NCBI GenBank assembly: GCA_902778255.1
Contig: CACYXD010000017.1
Span: 1-64,000 of the forward strand
Reading direction: 5' to 3'
Source of the DNA: an uncultured Prevotellaceae bacterium
GTDB taxonomy: Bacteria > Bacteroidota > Bacteroidia > Bacteroidales > Bacteroidaceae
DNA: 64,000 bases
A program made the translations under genes and the position numbers. The notes under the pieces are model-generated. The model did no database searches. It worked only from the letters and a program-made list of their open reading frames with translations, and was not told where the DNA came from. Shown one piece after another: positions 47,297-55,175 of this stretch. Every line of letters begins with the position of its first letter. Positions within the stretch are counted from its first letter, which is position 1.

Positions 47297-47329
47297 TACC
47301 GATTTGTTTGCACAAGTCGGTATTTTTTT
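47297..47329 (+). terminator. Terminator of folC
   Basis: A 10-bp stem with one G-U pair (47297-47306 with 47313-47322, TACCGA core) is followed by T7, 21 nt past the folC stop. Confidence 0.85.
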
Positions 47330-47330
47330 G

Positions 47331-47338
47331 TTCCTTTG
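47331..47338 (+). promoter_or_regulatory. Possible -7 box of the galactose operon
   Basis: TTCCTTTG followed by CAGT departs from TAnnTTTG at one base. The start would be near 47345, 32 nt before the galM ATG. This weak box may need an activator. Confidence 0.4.
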
Positions 47339-47376
47339 CAGTAGGAATATTTTATTCGTAACTAAAAACAAACATT

Positions 47377-48468
47377 ATGGCGAACACAACAGAAAATGCG
47401 AATCTGTGTGGTCTGAAGCGCGAAGACTTCCAGGCCACTATTAATGGTAAGAAAACCGACCTTTACATTTTACGCAACCGCAAGGGTTACGAAGTAGCTA
47501 TCTCAAACTATGGCGGTGCTATCTGTGCCATCATGGTACCCGACAAAAACGGTAACGTGGGTAATGTCATTCAGGGACACGCCAACATACAGCAGTTGAT
47601 GAGCGGTAACGAGCCTTATCTCTCAACGCTGATTGGACGTTGGGGCAACCGTATCTGCAAGGGACAGTTCACGCTGAACGGCAAAGAGTATCAGGTAGCC
47701 ATCAACAACGGACCAAACCACCTACACGGCGGATTGAAGGGATTCAACGCCAAGGTATGGGACGCACGTCAGATGGGACCTCGTTCACTGGCTCTTCACC
47801 GCGTTTCTTCATATGGTGAGGAAGGCTACACAGGCGAACTCGACGTCACTGTAGAATTCACCTTTACCGATAACAACGAGCTTGTGCTGGAATATCTTGC
47901 TACTACCAACAAGAAGACCATCGTGAACCTGACGCATCACGCCTTTTTCTCACTGGCTGGCACAGCAGATCCCACACCAACAATCGATGATCTGATTTGC
48001 GAAATCAATGCCGATTTCTATCTGCCCACAGACGCTACAGCTATTCCTACAGGCGAAATTCTGAAGGTAGAAGGCACACCGTTTGATTTCCGCCAGCCAA
48101 AGGCTATCGGTAAGGAGATTAACGCAGATAATGAGCAGATTAAGTTTGGCAACGGCTACGACCACAACTACGTACTGAACAAACTTGAAGAAGGCGAGTT
48201 GAGCTTCGCAGCACGTCTTACAGAGCCCAAGAGCGGACGCACAATGGAGTGTTGGACCACAGAGCCTGGTATGCAGCTCTACACAGGTAACTATCTGGAA
48301 GGCTACAAGGGTGCCAACGGTGCTACATTCCCACGTCGCTCAGCTGTGTGTCTGGAGACACAGCACTTCCCAGACTCTCCCAACCGTCCTTACTTCCCCA
48401 GCGTAGTACTGAACCCTGGAGAGCGCTACAAGCAGAAGACTATTTACAAGTTCGGCATTGTCGATTAA
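47377..48468 (+). CDS. galM: Galactose mutarotase (aldose 1-epimerase)
   Basis: 363 residues; interconverts alpha and beta galactose or glucose. The catalytic His regions are NNGPNHLHGGLKGFNAKVW and LTHHAFFSLAG, the substrate-binding NGYDHNYVLN has the conserved Asp, and the catalytic Glu lies in VCLETQHFPDSPN near the C-terminus. No signal peptide is apparent, so it is cytoplasmic. First gene of a galactose operon with the transporter and galactokinase. Confidence 0.95.
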   Translation: MANTTENANLCGLKREDFQATINGKKTDLYILRNRKGYEVAISNYGGAICAIMVPDKNGNVGNVIQGHANIQQLMSGNEPYLSTLIGRWGNRICKGQFTLNGKEYQVAINNGPNHLHGGLKGFNAKVWDARQMGPRSLALHRVSSYGEEGYTGELDVTVEFTFTDNNELVLEYLATTNKKTIVNLTHHAFFSLAGTADPTPTIDDLICEINADFYLPTDATAIPTGEILKVEGTPFDFRQPKAIGKEINADNEQIKFGNGYDHNYVLNKLEEGELSFAARLTEPKSGRTMECWTTEPGMQLYTGNYLEGYKGANGATFPRRSAVCLETQHFPDSPNRPYFPSVVLNPGERYKQKTIYKFGIVD

Positions 48469-48480
48469 ATAATTTAGAAT

Positions 48481-48532
48481 GAGATTCAAGGGTTGACATT
48501 TGTCATATAGACAATTCCATTCCTTGAATCTC
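48481..48532 (+). promoter_or_regulatory. Intercistronic stem-loop between galM and gluP
   Basis: A perfect 11-bp inverted repeat (GAGATTCAAGG at 48481-48491 with 48522-48532) encloses a smaller hairpin (TTGTC/GACAA, 48500-48514). There is no T tract, so it is unlikely to stop transcription fully; it may set mRNA stability or translation of the two flanking genes. Confidence 0.5.
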
Positions 48533-48570
48533 AAATCTTATATTAATAACTAAAATTCAAATAAACTAAA

Positions 48571-49809
48571 ATGTCACAAAAACAAACTCCGAACTATACG
48601 TTCGCGCTAACAGTTGTCATTATCGTATGCTTCCTTATTGGATTTGTCACAACGATGAACAACTCTATGATTGAGTTTTGTAAAAACGCCTTTAATTTGA
48701 ATGATACTCAGGGACAGTTGGTTAACTCTGCGTTCTATGGTGCTTATGCTTTGTCTATTCCATTCGCTATGATGATGAATAAGATTGGCTACAAGGCAAC
48801 CTTGGTACTCGGTCTGGCTGTTGTTGGTATTGGTTTTGTCATCAACTTCCTTTGCATCAATGGCAACCTTGACGGCGACACATCTGTTATCTATTGGATG
48901 TTCTTGGGCTGTATGTTTATCGTTGCCTTAGGTATTGTGATGCTTCAGTTGGTAGCAAATCCCTATGTAATGGTACTTGGATCTCCTGAGAAGGGTGCTT
49001 TCCGCATGACTTTGTCACAGGCTCTGAATTCTGTAGCAACTACTGTAGCCCCCATCTTTATTCTTAATGTCATTCTGAATGGTAAGGATGCAAAGGATGC
49101 AGTTCCTGCTGACATTCCTTTCCCATATCTCGGTTTGGGTCTGTTCACCCTGCTACTCTGTGTAGTTCTGTATTTCCTGAAGTTGCCTAACATCAACGAG
49201 GAGGAGCAGGCAGCAGAAGCCACTGGCGAAGTGAAGCAGTATAAGTCAAGCGTCTTCAAGTATCCTCACGTATGGTTAGGCGCTTTGGGTATCTTTATGT
49301 ATATGGGACTTGAGATAGGTATTCCTTCTATGCTTCCCGCATACTTCAAGGCAGATTCATCACTAGGTAGTGCAACAGACTTCCTATGGCTCTACTGGGG
49401 TGGAATGATGGTTGGCCGTTTCGTAGGTGCAGGTGTGCTGAGCAAATTCCAGCCTCGAGCAATTCTTTCTGTATGCCTCATCTGTGGTGCGCTCTGTGTA
49501 GCAGCTTCATTCGCCTTGAGCGGAATGGCAGCAGTATATGCTATGCTGGCAGCAGGTTTGTTCCATTCTGTTATGTGGCCTTTGATTTTCAATCTTGGTC
49601 TGCAGGAACTCGGCCCTCATACAAAAGCCGCCTCTGGTATCATTAACCTCGGAGTTGTAGGTGCTGCAACGCTTCCTCTGCTTATGGGTCGTGTTGTTGA
49701 CAATCCAGCCCTTGGCGTAGGTGTTGCCATTATGATGATGTTCATTTACTATGCTTACGTATTCTGGTTCTGCAACTGGGGTAGCAAGATTGGTATCAAC
49801 GTAAAATAA
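48571..49809 (+). CDS. gluP: Glucose/galactose MFS transporter (FucP/GluP family)
   Basis: 412 residues with about 12 membrane helices. The N-terminus (VIIVCFLIGFVTTMNNSMIEF) and FNLNDTQGQLVNSAFYGAYA are typical of the FHS family (FucP, GluP), proton or sodium sugar symporters. The helix pair at GGMMVGRFVGAGVLSKFQPR begins the second half. The flanking galM and galK genes point to galactose as the main substrate. It lies in the inner membrane. Confidence 0.92.
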   Translation: MSQKQTPNYTFALTVVIIVCFLIGFVTTMNNSMIEFCKNAFNLNDTQGQLVNSAFYGAYALSIPFAMMMNKIGYKATLVLGLAVVGIGFVINFLCINGNLDGDTSVIYWMFLGCMFIVALGIVMLQLVANPYVMVLGSPEKGAFRMTLSQALNSVATTVAPIFILNVILNGKDAKDAVPADIPFPYLGLGLFTLLLCVVLYFLKLPNINEEEQAAEATGEVKQYKSSVFKYPHVWLGALGIFMYMGLEIGIPSMLPAYFKADSSLGSATDFLWLYWGGMMVGRFVGAGVLSKFQPRAILSVCLICGALCVAASFALSGMAAVYAMLAAGLFHSVMWPLIFNLGLQELGPHTKAASGIINLGVVGAATLPLLMGRVVDNPALGVGVAIMMMFIYYAYVFWFCNWGSKIGINVK

Positions 49810-49859
49810 GACATTATACCTATTACTAATATAATAACTAACAAACACTTTTTTGAATT

Positions 49860-51026
49860 ATGATGGACATTGAATTTGTAAGAAGTCGCTTCATCAAGCA
49901 TTTCGACGGAAAGACAGGAAATGTATATGCTTCTCCTGGTCGTATTAACCTGATTGGTGAGCACACCGATTATAACGGAGGTTTCGTATTCCCGGGAGCT
50001 GTAGATAAAGGTATTATTGCAGAAATGCGTCCTAACGATACCGAGGATACCGTAATGGCATACGCTATCGACCTGAAGGATCGTGTGGATTTCAAGTTGA
50101 GCGATCCCGATGGTCCCAAGGCTTCATGGGCTCGTTATATCTATGGTATCTCATTGGAGATGAAGAAACTAGGCGTTCCCGTGAAGGGCTTTAACATTGC
50201 CTTTGCTGGTGATGTGCCCCTTGGAGCTGGTATGTCTTCAAGTGCTGCTATGGAAAGTTGCTTTGCTTGCGGTTTGAACGACCTCTTTGGCGACAATAAG
50301 GTTTCTCAGTGGGATATGGTGCTGGCAGGTCAGGCTACAGAGCACAACTACTGCGGTGTAAACTGCGGTATCATGGACCAGTTCGCAAGTGTATTCGGTA
50401 AGGCAGGCTGCTTGATGCGTCTGGATTGCCGTAGCCGCGAGTTCGAGTACTTCCCATTCAAGCCCGATGGTTATCGTTTGGTTCTGCTAGACTCTGTTGT
50501 TAAGCACCAGCTTGCAGGCTCTCCTTACAATGATCGCCGCAACAGCTGTGAAAACGTAGTGAAGCACATTCAGGCTAAGCACCCAGAAAGTAAGTTCGAG
50601 ACCCTGCGCGACTGTACATGGGAGCAGCTGGAGGAAGTGAAGGCAGAAGTAGGAGAAGAAGACTACAAGCGTGCTAAGTTCGTGCTAGGCGAGAAAGACC
50701 GCGTGCTCGCTGTCTGCGACGCTCTGAACGAAGGCGACTACGAGAAGGTGGGCGAGATGATGTACAAGACTCACGAGGGTCTGTCAAAAGACTACGAGGT
50801 TTCTTGTGAGGAGCTTGACTTCCTGAACGATATTGCTAAGGAATGCGGCGTGACTGGTTCTCGTATCATGGGTGGCGGCTTTGGTGGCTGCACCATCAAC
50901 TTGGTACGCAACGACCTGTACAAACAGTTCATTGAGACTGCCAAGCAGAAGTTCAACGCTAAGTACGGTCACGAACCAAAGGTTTATGACGTAGTTATCG
51001 GCGACGGCTCACGCAGACTTTGCTAA
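49860..51026 (+). CDS. galK: Galactokinase
   Basis: 388 residues (ATG ATG at the start; either could serve). GHMP kinase motifs: the galactose signature GRINLIGEHTDYNGGFVFP, the ATP-binding VPLGAGMSSSAAMESC, GIMDQFASVFGK with the catalytic Asp, and the C-terminal GSRIMGGGFGGCTINLV. It phosphorylates galactose to galactose-1-phosphate, the entry to the Leloir pathway. The uridylyltransferase and epimerase genes are not in the window. Confidence 0.96.
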   Translation: MMDIEFVRSRFIKHFDGKTGNVYASPGRINLIGEHTDYNGGFVFPGAVDKGIIAEMRPNDTEDTVMAYAIDLKDRVDFKLSDPDGPKASWARYIYGISLEMKKLGVPVKGFNIAFAGDVPLGAGMSSSAAMESCFACGLNDLFGDNKVSQWDMVLAGQATEHNYCGVNCGIMDQFASVFGKAGCLMRLDCRSREFEYFPFKPDGYRLVLLDSVVKHQLAGSPYNDRRNSCENVVKHIQAKHPESKFETLRDCTWEQLEEVKAEVGEEDYKRAKFVLGEKDRVLAVCDALNEGDYEKVGEMMYKTHEGLSKDYEVSCEELDFLNDIAKECGVTGSRIMGGGFGGCTINLVRNDLYKQFIETAKQKFNAKYGHEPKVYDVVIGDGSRRLC

Positions 51027-51036
51027 ACAATTTAAT

Positions 51037-51065
51037 AGCCCCCTGAGCTTTCAGGGGGCTTAAAT
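51037..51065 (+). terminator. Terminator of the galactose operon
   Basis: A perfect 10-bp GC-rich stem (51037-51046 with 51051-51060, AGCCCCCTGA, loop GCTT) lies 10 nt past galK. The T tract after it is weak (TAAATTTTC). Confidence 0.7.
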
Positions 51066-51074
51066 TTTCTCATT

Positions 51075-51506
51075 ATGTTTCAAATAGATCGTTCATATAT
51101 TGATCATATCTCATTAGAATCCATTCAGGGGAAAATATGGGATATCCGTACAGATTACAAAAACGACCCTACTCTGCCAACGATTGAAAAATACGATATC
51201 ACGGAGGATGCCTTTGAAGTATATCTTGAAAAGAAACAAAAATTCGAGGATTTCAAAGACTCGTGGAAAAAATACCGGTTCTTGATTCTCTGCATAGCTT
51301 TTGTTATTCCCGTTGCATTATTCAGCTTATTCATAAAAGACACTCATTTAGCCATATATGCCTATGCTACTGGAATGCTTCTCTGTACGGTCATATATTT
51401 AACATACCTCCTCATAGAGGCTAAAAAAGCAAAACAGTTTCGAGACAATCCATACGAATCTTTTATTAATGCATTATTGTCTTGGGATGAAAACAATCAT
51501 TCCTAA
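51075..51506 (+). CDS. Two-helix membrane protein of unknown function
   Basis: 143 residues. A charged N-terminal region (about 1-65) ends in a coiled-coil-like stretch (YLEKKQKFEDFKDSWKKY), followed by two membrane helices (about 68-88, FLILCIAFVIPVALFSLFI, and 92-113, AIYAYATGMLLCTVIYLTYL) and a short polar tail. No family is recognised. It begins just after the galK terminator with no evident promoter, and lies 13 nt before the lysozyme-like gene. Confidence 0.65.
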   Translation: MFQIDRSYIDHISLESIQGKIWDIRTDYKNDPTLPTIEKYDITEDAFEVYLEKKQKFEDFKDSWKKYRFLILCIAFVIPVALFSLFIKDTHLAIYAYATGMLLCTVIYLTYLLIEAKKAKQFRDNPYESFINALLSWDENNHS

Positions 51507-51519
51507 ATCTGCATAGTAC

Positions 51520-52737
51520 ATGCAAACTATTATATCAATCATACTCACCATCTGTTCGTTTACTCAACGTCTCCAAATGATACAAAACGAACTGAATTAT
51601 TACTTACAACGTCATTCCGTACAAGACGAAGGTTTTGATATGGTAGCACGCTATGCTGAAGAAGGAGACTCAACATTAGCTACTTATATGCCTAAGGGTA
51701 TACTAACAATGCCTTTCATCCATAATAAAAATAATGTTTTACGAGAAGGGAAATGTGTTGTTAAGGATATATACGGTCGTATTATCATTGGGCATTTTCA
51801 GGGCGATACAATAGTCTATGGTATACGTATTGACCCACTTGGTACTTATGCCGGTCAATTTAATCGACACATGATGGCGAGTGGACACGGATCTTATCAA
51901 TCTGCAGATGGAACCTATTATGAAGGACATTGGGAAAGAGACTGTCGCCATGACTTCGGTTTTTGTGTGTCGCCCACTAATTTGAAAGCAGGTATTTGGC
52001 GTATGAACCATTTCAAGGGAGAACGTATGCTCTACACAACTGAAAGGATATATGGTATCGACATTTCTCGCTATCAGCACGAACGAGGTCATAAGCGTTT
52101 TGGTATTAATTGGCAGTCATTACGTATTTCTGACTTAGGACGCCGCATCAGTAAGCAACGAGTTAAAGGCGATGTAGACTATCCAATTTCTTTTGTATAT
52201 ATCAAGTCAACCGAGGGGGTATCTATCAAAAACCGTTTTTTTGAGAACGACTATAAGAGTTGTCATCAATACAAATACCCAGTCGGAGCCTATCATTTCT
52301 TCTCAACGAAGCAAGATCCTAGATCGCAAGCTAATCATTTTATTAATAACACCATATTCAAACGAGGTGATTTACCGCCAATGCTTGATATTGAACCAAG
52401 CGATATCCAAATTGAGCAGATGGGGGGTGCAGAAGTACTCTTCAAGAATATACGAATTTGGTTGAACATTATAGAAAAGCGAATAGGAACTAAACCACTT
52501 CTATACATCAATCAGAGATTTGTCAACAAATGGTTAGATTATGCTCCAGATTTAAAAAAAGACTACCATTTTTGGATAGCTCGTTATGGTGAATACAAGC
52601 CTGATATTCATCTTTCAATATGGCAATTGAGTGGCGATGGTCGTGTAAGAGGAATTCAATCCGAAGTTGACCTTAATGTATTTAATGGTTATCAAGGCCA
52701 ATGGGACAACTTCCTTCAAGATCAAAGTATTCGATAA
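51520..52737 (+). CDS. GH25 lysozyme-like protein with MORN repeats
   Basis: 405 residues. A hydrophobic N-terminus (about 1-17, TIISIILTICSF) may be a signal peptide. Residues about 95-165 contain MORN-like repeats (LGTYAGQFNRHMMASGHGSY, then DGTYYEGHWERD). Residues about 175-395 are a GH25 muramidase domain: YGIDISRYQHE with the conserved Asp, SFVYIKSTEGVS, GAYHFFS, and PPMLDIEPSD with the catalytic Asp/Glu pair. It should cut the glycan strands of peptidoglycan. Coupling of MORN repeats to GH25 is uncommon outside Bacteroidetes as far as I recall. Confidence 0.86.
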   Translation: MQTIISIILTICSFTQRLQMIQNELNYYLQRHSVQDEGFDMVARYAEEGDSTLATYMPKGILTMPFIHNKNNVLREGKCVVKDIYGRIIIGHFQGDTIVYGIRIDPLGTYAGQFNRHMMASGHGSYQSADGTYYEGHWERDCRHDFGFCVSPTNLKAGIWRMNHFKGERMLYTTERIYGIDISRYQHERGHKRFGINWQSLRISDLGRRISKQRVKGDVDYPISFVYIKSTEGVSIKNRFFENDYKSCHQYKYPVGAYHFFSTKQDPRSQANHFINNTIFKRGDLPPMLDIEPSDIQIEQMGGAEVLFKNIRIWLNIIEKRIGTKPLLYINQRFVNKWLDYAPDLKKDYHFWIARYGEYKPDIHLSIWQLSGDGRVRGIQSEVDLNVFNGYQGQWDNFLQDQSIR

Positions 52738-52841
52738 TCTTATAATTTTATATATAAAGCCAAAATGTTTATTTATAGTTAAACAGTACAAAGATTAACA
52801 GAATTGTTTAACTAGAATGTTCTTCATGCGACAATTATTCT

Positions 52842-52849
52842 TATCTTTG
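52842..52849 (+). promoter_or_regulatory. Predicted -7 box of the rprX-rprY-PBP operon
   Basis: TATCTTTG followed by CATTA, with a start near 52856. It lies inside the longest frame of the kinase gene and so argues for the ATG at 52874. Confidence 0.6.
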
Positions 52850-52873
52850 CATTATCAATATAAGAAAAAGGAA

Positions 52874-54430
52874 ATGAAGAAATCTACGATATGGACAATT
52901 GCAATCATCATGGGACTCTCGTTCTTAGGATTACTCTATATGCAAATCTCGTATATAGAAGAGATCGCAAAGATGAAGAAAGAACAGTTTGATGAGAGTG
53001 TGAACCGTAGTTTATATCAAGCCTCTCGCAACCTTGAGGTGAACGAGACTTTACGCTATTTAGAAAAAGATGTCAATGCAGTTGAACGCCGCGCCACTGA
53101 ACAGGACTCCGTTATAGTAAATGGATTAGATGGTAGCATTCAACATGCACACCAATTTTCCGTATCGGCTGACGACGGAACATTCTACTCTGAGTTTGAG
53201 CTCAAGACCTTCACGACAAAACCGGCCAGCGTACCTAAGGCCATGATGATGCACACCGACAAAGATCAGCTCTCGGAGGCTACAAAATCTCTTCAGGAGA
53301 TAATCCGAAATCGCTATGTATATCAGAAAGCCTTACTCGATGAAGTTGTTTATAATATTCTCTATACTGCTAGCGAAAAACCTCTTAAAGAACGTGTTAA
53401 TTTTAAACTTCTTGATCAAGACATCAGAGCAGAATTGCTAAATAATGGTATAGATATACCATATCACTTCACCGTATTGACAACTGATGGACGCGAGGTT
53501 TACCGATGCCCTGACTATACAGATAAAGGACAACAATGGAGCTATTCTCAAACTCTATTCCGTAACGACCCCGCAACTAAAATGGGAATCGTGAAAATAC
53601 ACTTCCCTGATATGGACTCATATATTTATTCTAGCGTTCGCTTTATGATTCCTGCTGTCATATTTACTTTTGTACTACTCATTACTTTTGTTTTTACTAT
53701 AGTCATCATCTTCCGTCAAAAGCGTTACACAGAAATCAAAAATGACTTTATCAACAATATGACCCATGAATTGAAAACGCCTATCAGTAGTATTTCACTT
53801 GCAGCGCAGATGTTAGGTGACGAATCTATTGCAAAAAGTCCTAGTATGATGAAACACTTGAGCACGGTGATTGGTGACGAATCTCGCCGCTTGCGTTTTT
53901 TAGTAGAGAAAGTGCTCCAAATGTCAATGTTCGACCGCAAGTCCACTTCGTTCAAGAAAAAAGAACTTGACCTGAACGAATTATTGGAACAAACAGCAGC
54001 AACGTTCAACCTACGTGTAGAACATACAGGGGGAAAAATCAACACTGAGATAGAGGCTATTGATTCGGCTATCTTTGTTGATGAGGTACATTTTCAAAAT
54101 GCCATCACCAATTTGCTTGATAATGCGGTAAAGTATCGCAAAGCCGAACATCCGGTAAATATTCATATACGCACGTGGAATGAAGGCGAGCGCTTATGCT
54201 TCTCAATTAGTGACGATGGACAAGGTATCAAGAAAGAAAATGTGAAGAAAGTATTCGACAAATTTTATCGTGTTCATACAGGAAATGTACATGATGTGAA
54301 GGGATTCGGATTAGGTCTGGCATATGTGAAGGAAATTATTAATCTTCACGATGGTGAAATCAAGTGCGAGAGCGAATTGGGTAAGGGAACAAAGTTTACT
54401 GTTACCCTGCCTGTGTTGAAAGAAGATTGA
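52874..54430 (+). CDS. rprX: Sensor histidine kinase, RprX-like
   Basis: 518 residues from the ATG at 52874 (MKKSTIW), preceded by AAAAAGGAA and downstream of the promoter box; an upstream start at 52817 is rejected. TM1 is about 7-26, a periplasmic domain about 27-255, TM2 about 257-280, then the dimerisation domain with His298 (NNMTHELKTPISS). The ATPase domain has NLLDNAVKYR, DDGQGIKKE and GFGLGLAYVKEI. Length and sequence match Bacteroides fragilis RprX (about 519 residues). It is paired with RprY and followed by a penicillin-binding protein gene. Confidence 0.88.
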   Translation: MKKSTIWTIAIIMGLSFLGLLYMQISYIEEIAKMKKEQFDESVNRSLYQASRNLEVNETLRYLEKDVNAVERRATEQDSVIVNGLDGSIQHAHQFSVSADDGTFYSEFELKTFTTKPASVPKAMMMHTDKDQLSEATKSLQEIIRNRYVYQKALLDEVVYNILYTASEKPLKERVNFKLLDQDIRAELLNNGIDIPYHFTVLTTDGREVYRCPDYTDKGQQWSYSQTLFRNDPATKMGIVKIHFPDMDSYIYSSVRFMIPAVIFTFVLLITFVFTIVIIFRQKRYTEIKNDFINNMTHELKTPISSISLAAQMLGDESIAKSPSMMKHLSTVIGDESRRLRFLVEKVLQMSMFDRKSTSFKKKELDLNELLEQTAATFNLRVEHTGGKINTEIEAIDSAIFVDEVHFQNAITNLLDNAVKYRKAEHPVNIHIRTWNEGERLCFSISDDGQGIKKENVKKVFDKFYRVHTGNVHDVKGFGLGLAYVKEIINLHDGEIKCESELGKGTKFTVTLPVLKED

Positions 54431-54472
54431 AATTAACTAACGATATTAATAAATAATTTAAACGAAAAAATT

Positions 54473-55171
54473 ATGGAAGATAAACTGAAAATTTTGCTTT
54501 GTGAGGACGACGAGAACCTCGGAATGTTGTTGCGTGAATATTTGGCTGCAAAGGGCTATGAAGCAGAGCTGTGCCCAGATGGAGAAGCAGGATTTAAGTC
54601 CTTTATGAAGACGAAGTTTGATATTTGCGTACTTGATGTGATGATGCCCAAGAAGGATGGCTTTACTTTGGCACAGGAAATCCGCTCGGCCAATGCTGAG
54701 ATACCTATTATTTTCCTTACTGCTAAAACTTTGAAGGAAGATATCCTCGAGGGCTTCAAAATTGGTGCAGATGATTATATCACCAAACCCTTCTCTATGG
54801 AGGAGCTTGTATTCCGTATTGAGGCCATTCTGCGTCGCGTACGTGGCAAGAAAAGCAAAGAGTCAACTCTCTATCATATTGGCAACTTTGTATTTGACAC
54901 CCAGAAGCAGTTGCTTTCGCTAGGTGACCGTCAAACGAAACTGACCACTAAAGAAAACGAGTTGTTGGCTCTACTCTGTTCACATGCAAACGAAATATTA
55001 CAGCGCGATTTCGCACTAAAAACCATTTGGATTGATGACAACTATTTTAACGCCCGTTCTATGGATGTCTACATCACTAAACTACGCAAACATTTGAAAG
55101 ACGATCCACAGATAGAAATCATAAACATTCACGGCAAGGGCTACAAACTTATCACACCGGAAGAAGAATAA
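54473..55171 (+). CDS. rprY: OmpR-type response regulator, RprY-like
   Basis: 232 residues. The receiver (1-120) has acidic CEDDEN, phospho-Asp in FDICVLDVMMPKKDG, Thr in IIFLTAKT and Lys in DDYITKPFSMEEL. The winged-helix DNA-binding domain (about 135-230) has LTTKENELLALLCSHANEI and SMDVYITKLRKHLKDDP. The N-terminus is typical of Bacteroidetes RprY. RprY in Bacteroidetes has been linked to oxidative stress and envelope functions. It lies 42 nt after the kinase gene and 4 nt before the penicillin-binding protein gene. Confidence 0.9.
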   Translation: MEDKLKILLCEDDENLGMLLREYLAAKGYEAELCPDGEAGFKSFMKTKFDICVLDVMMPKKDGFTLAQEIRSANAEIPIIFLTAKTLKEDILEGFKIGADDYITKPFSMEELVFRIEAILRRVRGKKSKESTLYHIGNFVFDTQKQLLSLGDRQTKLTTKENELLALLCSHANEILQRDFALKTIWIDDNYFNARSMDVYITKLRKHLKDDPQIEIINIHGKGYKLITPEEE

Positions 55172-55175
55172 GAAA

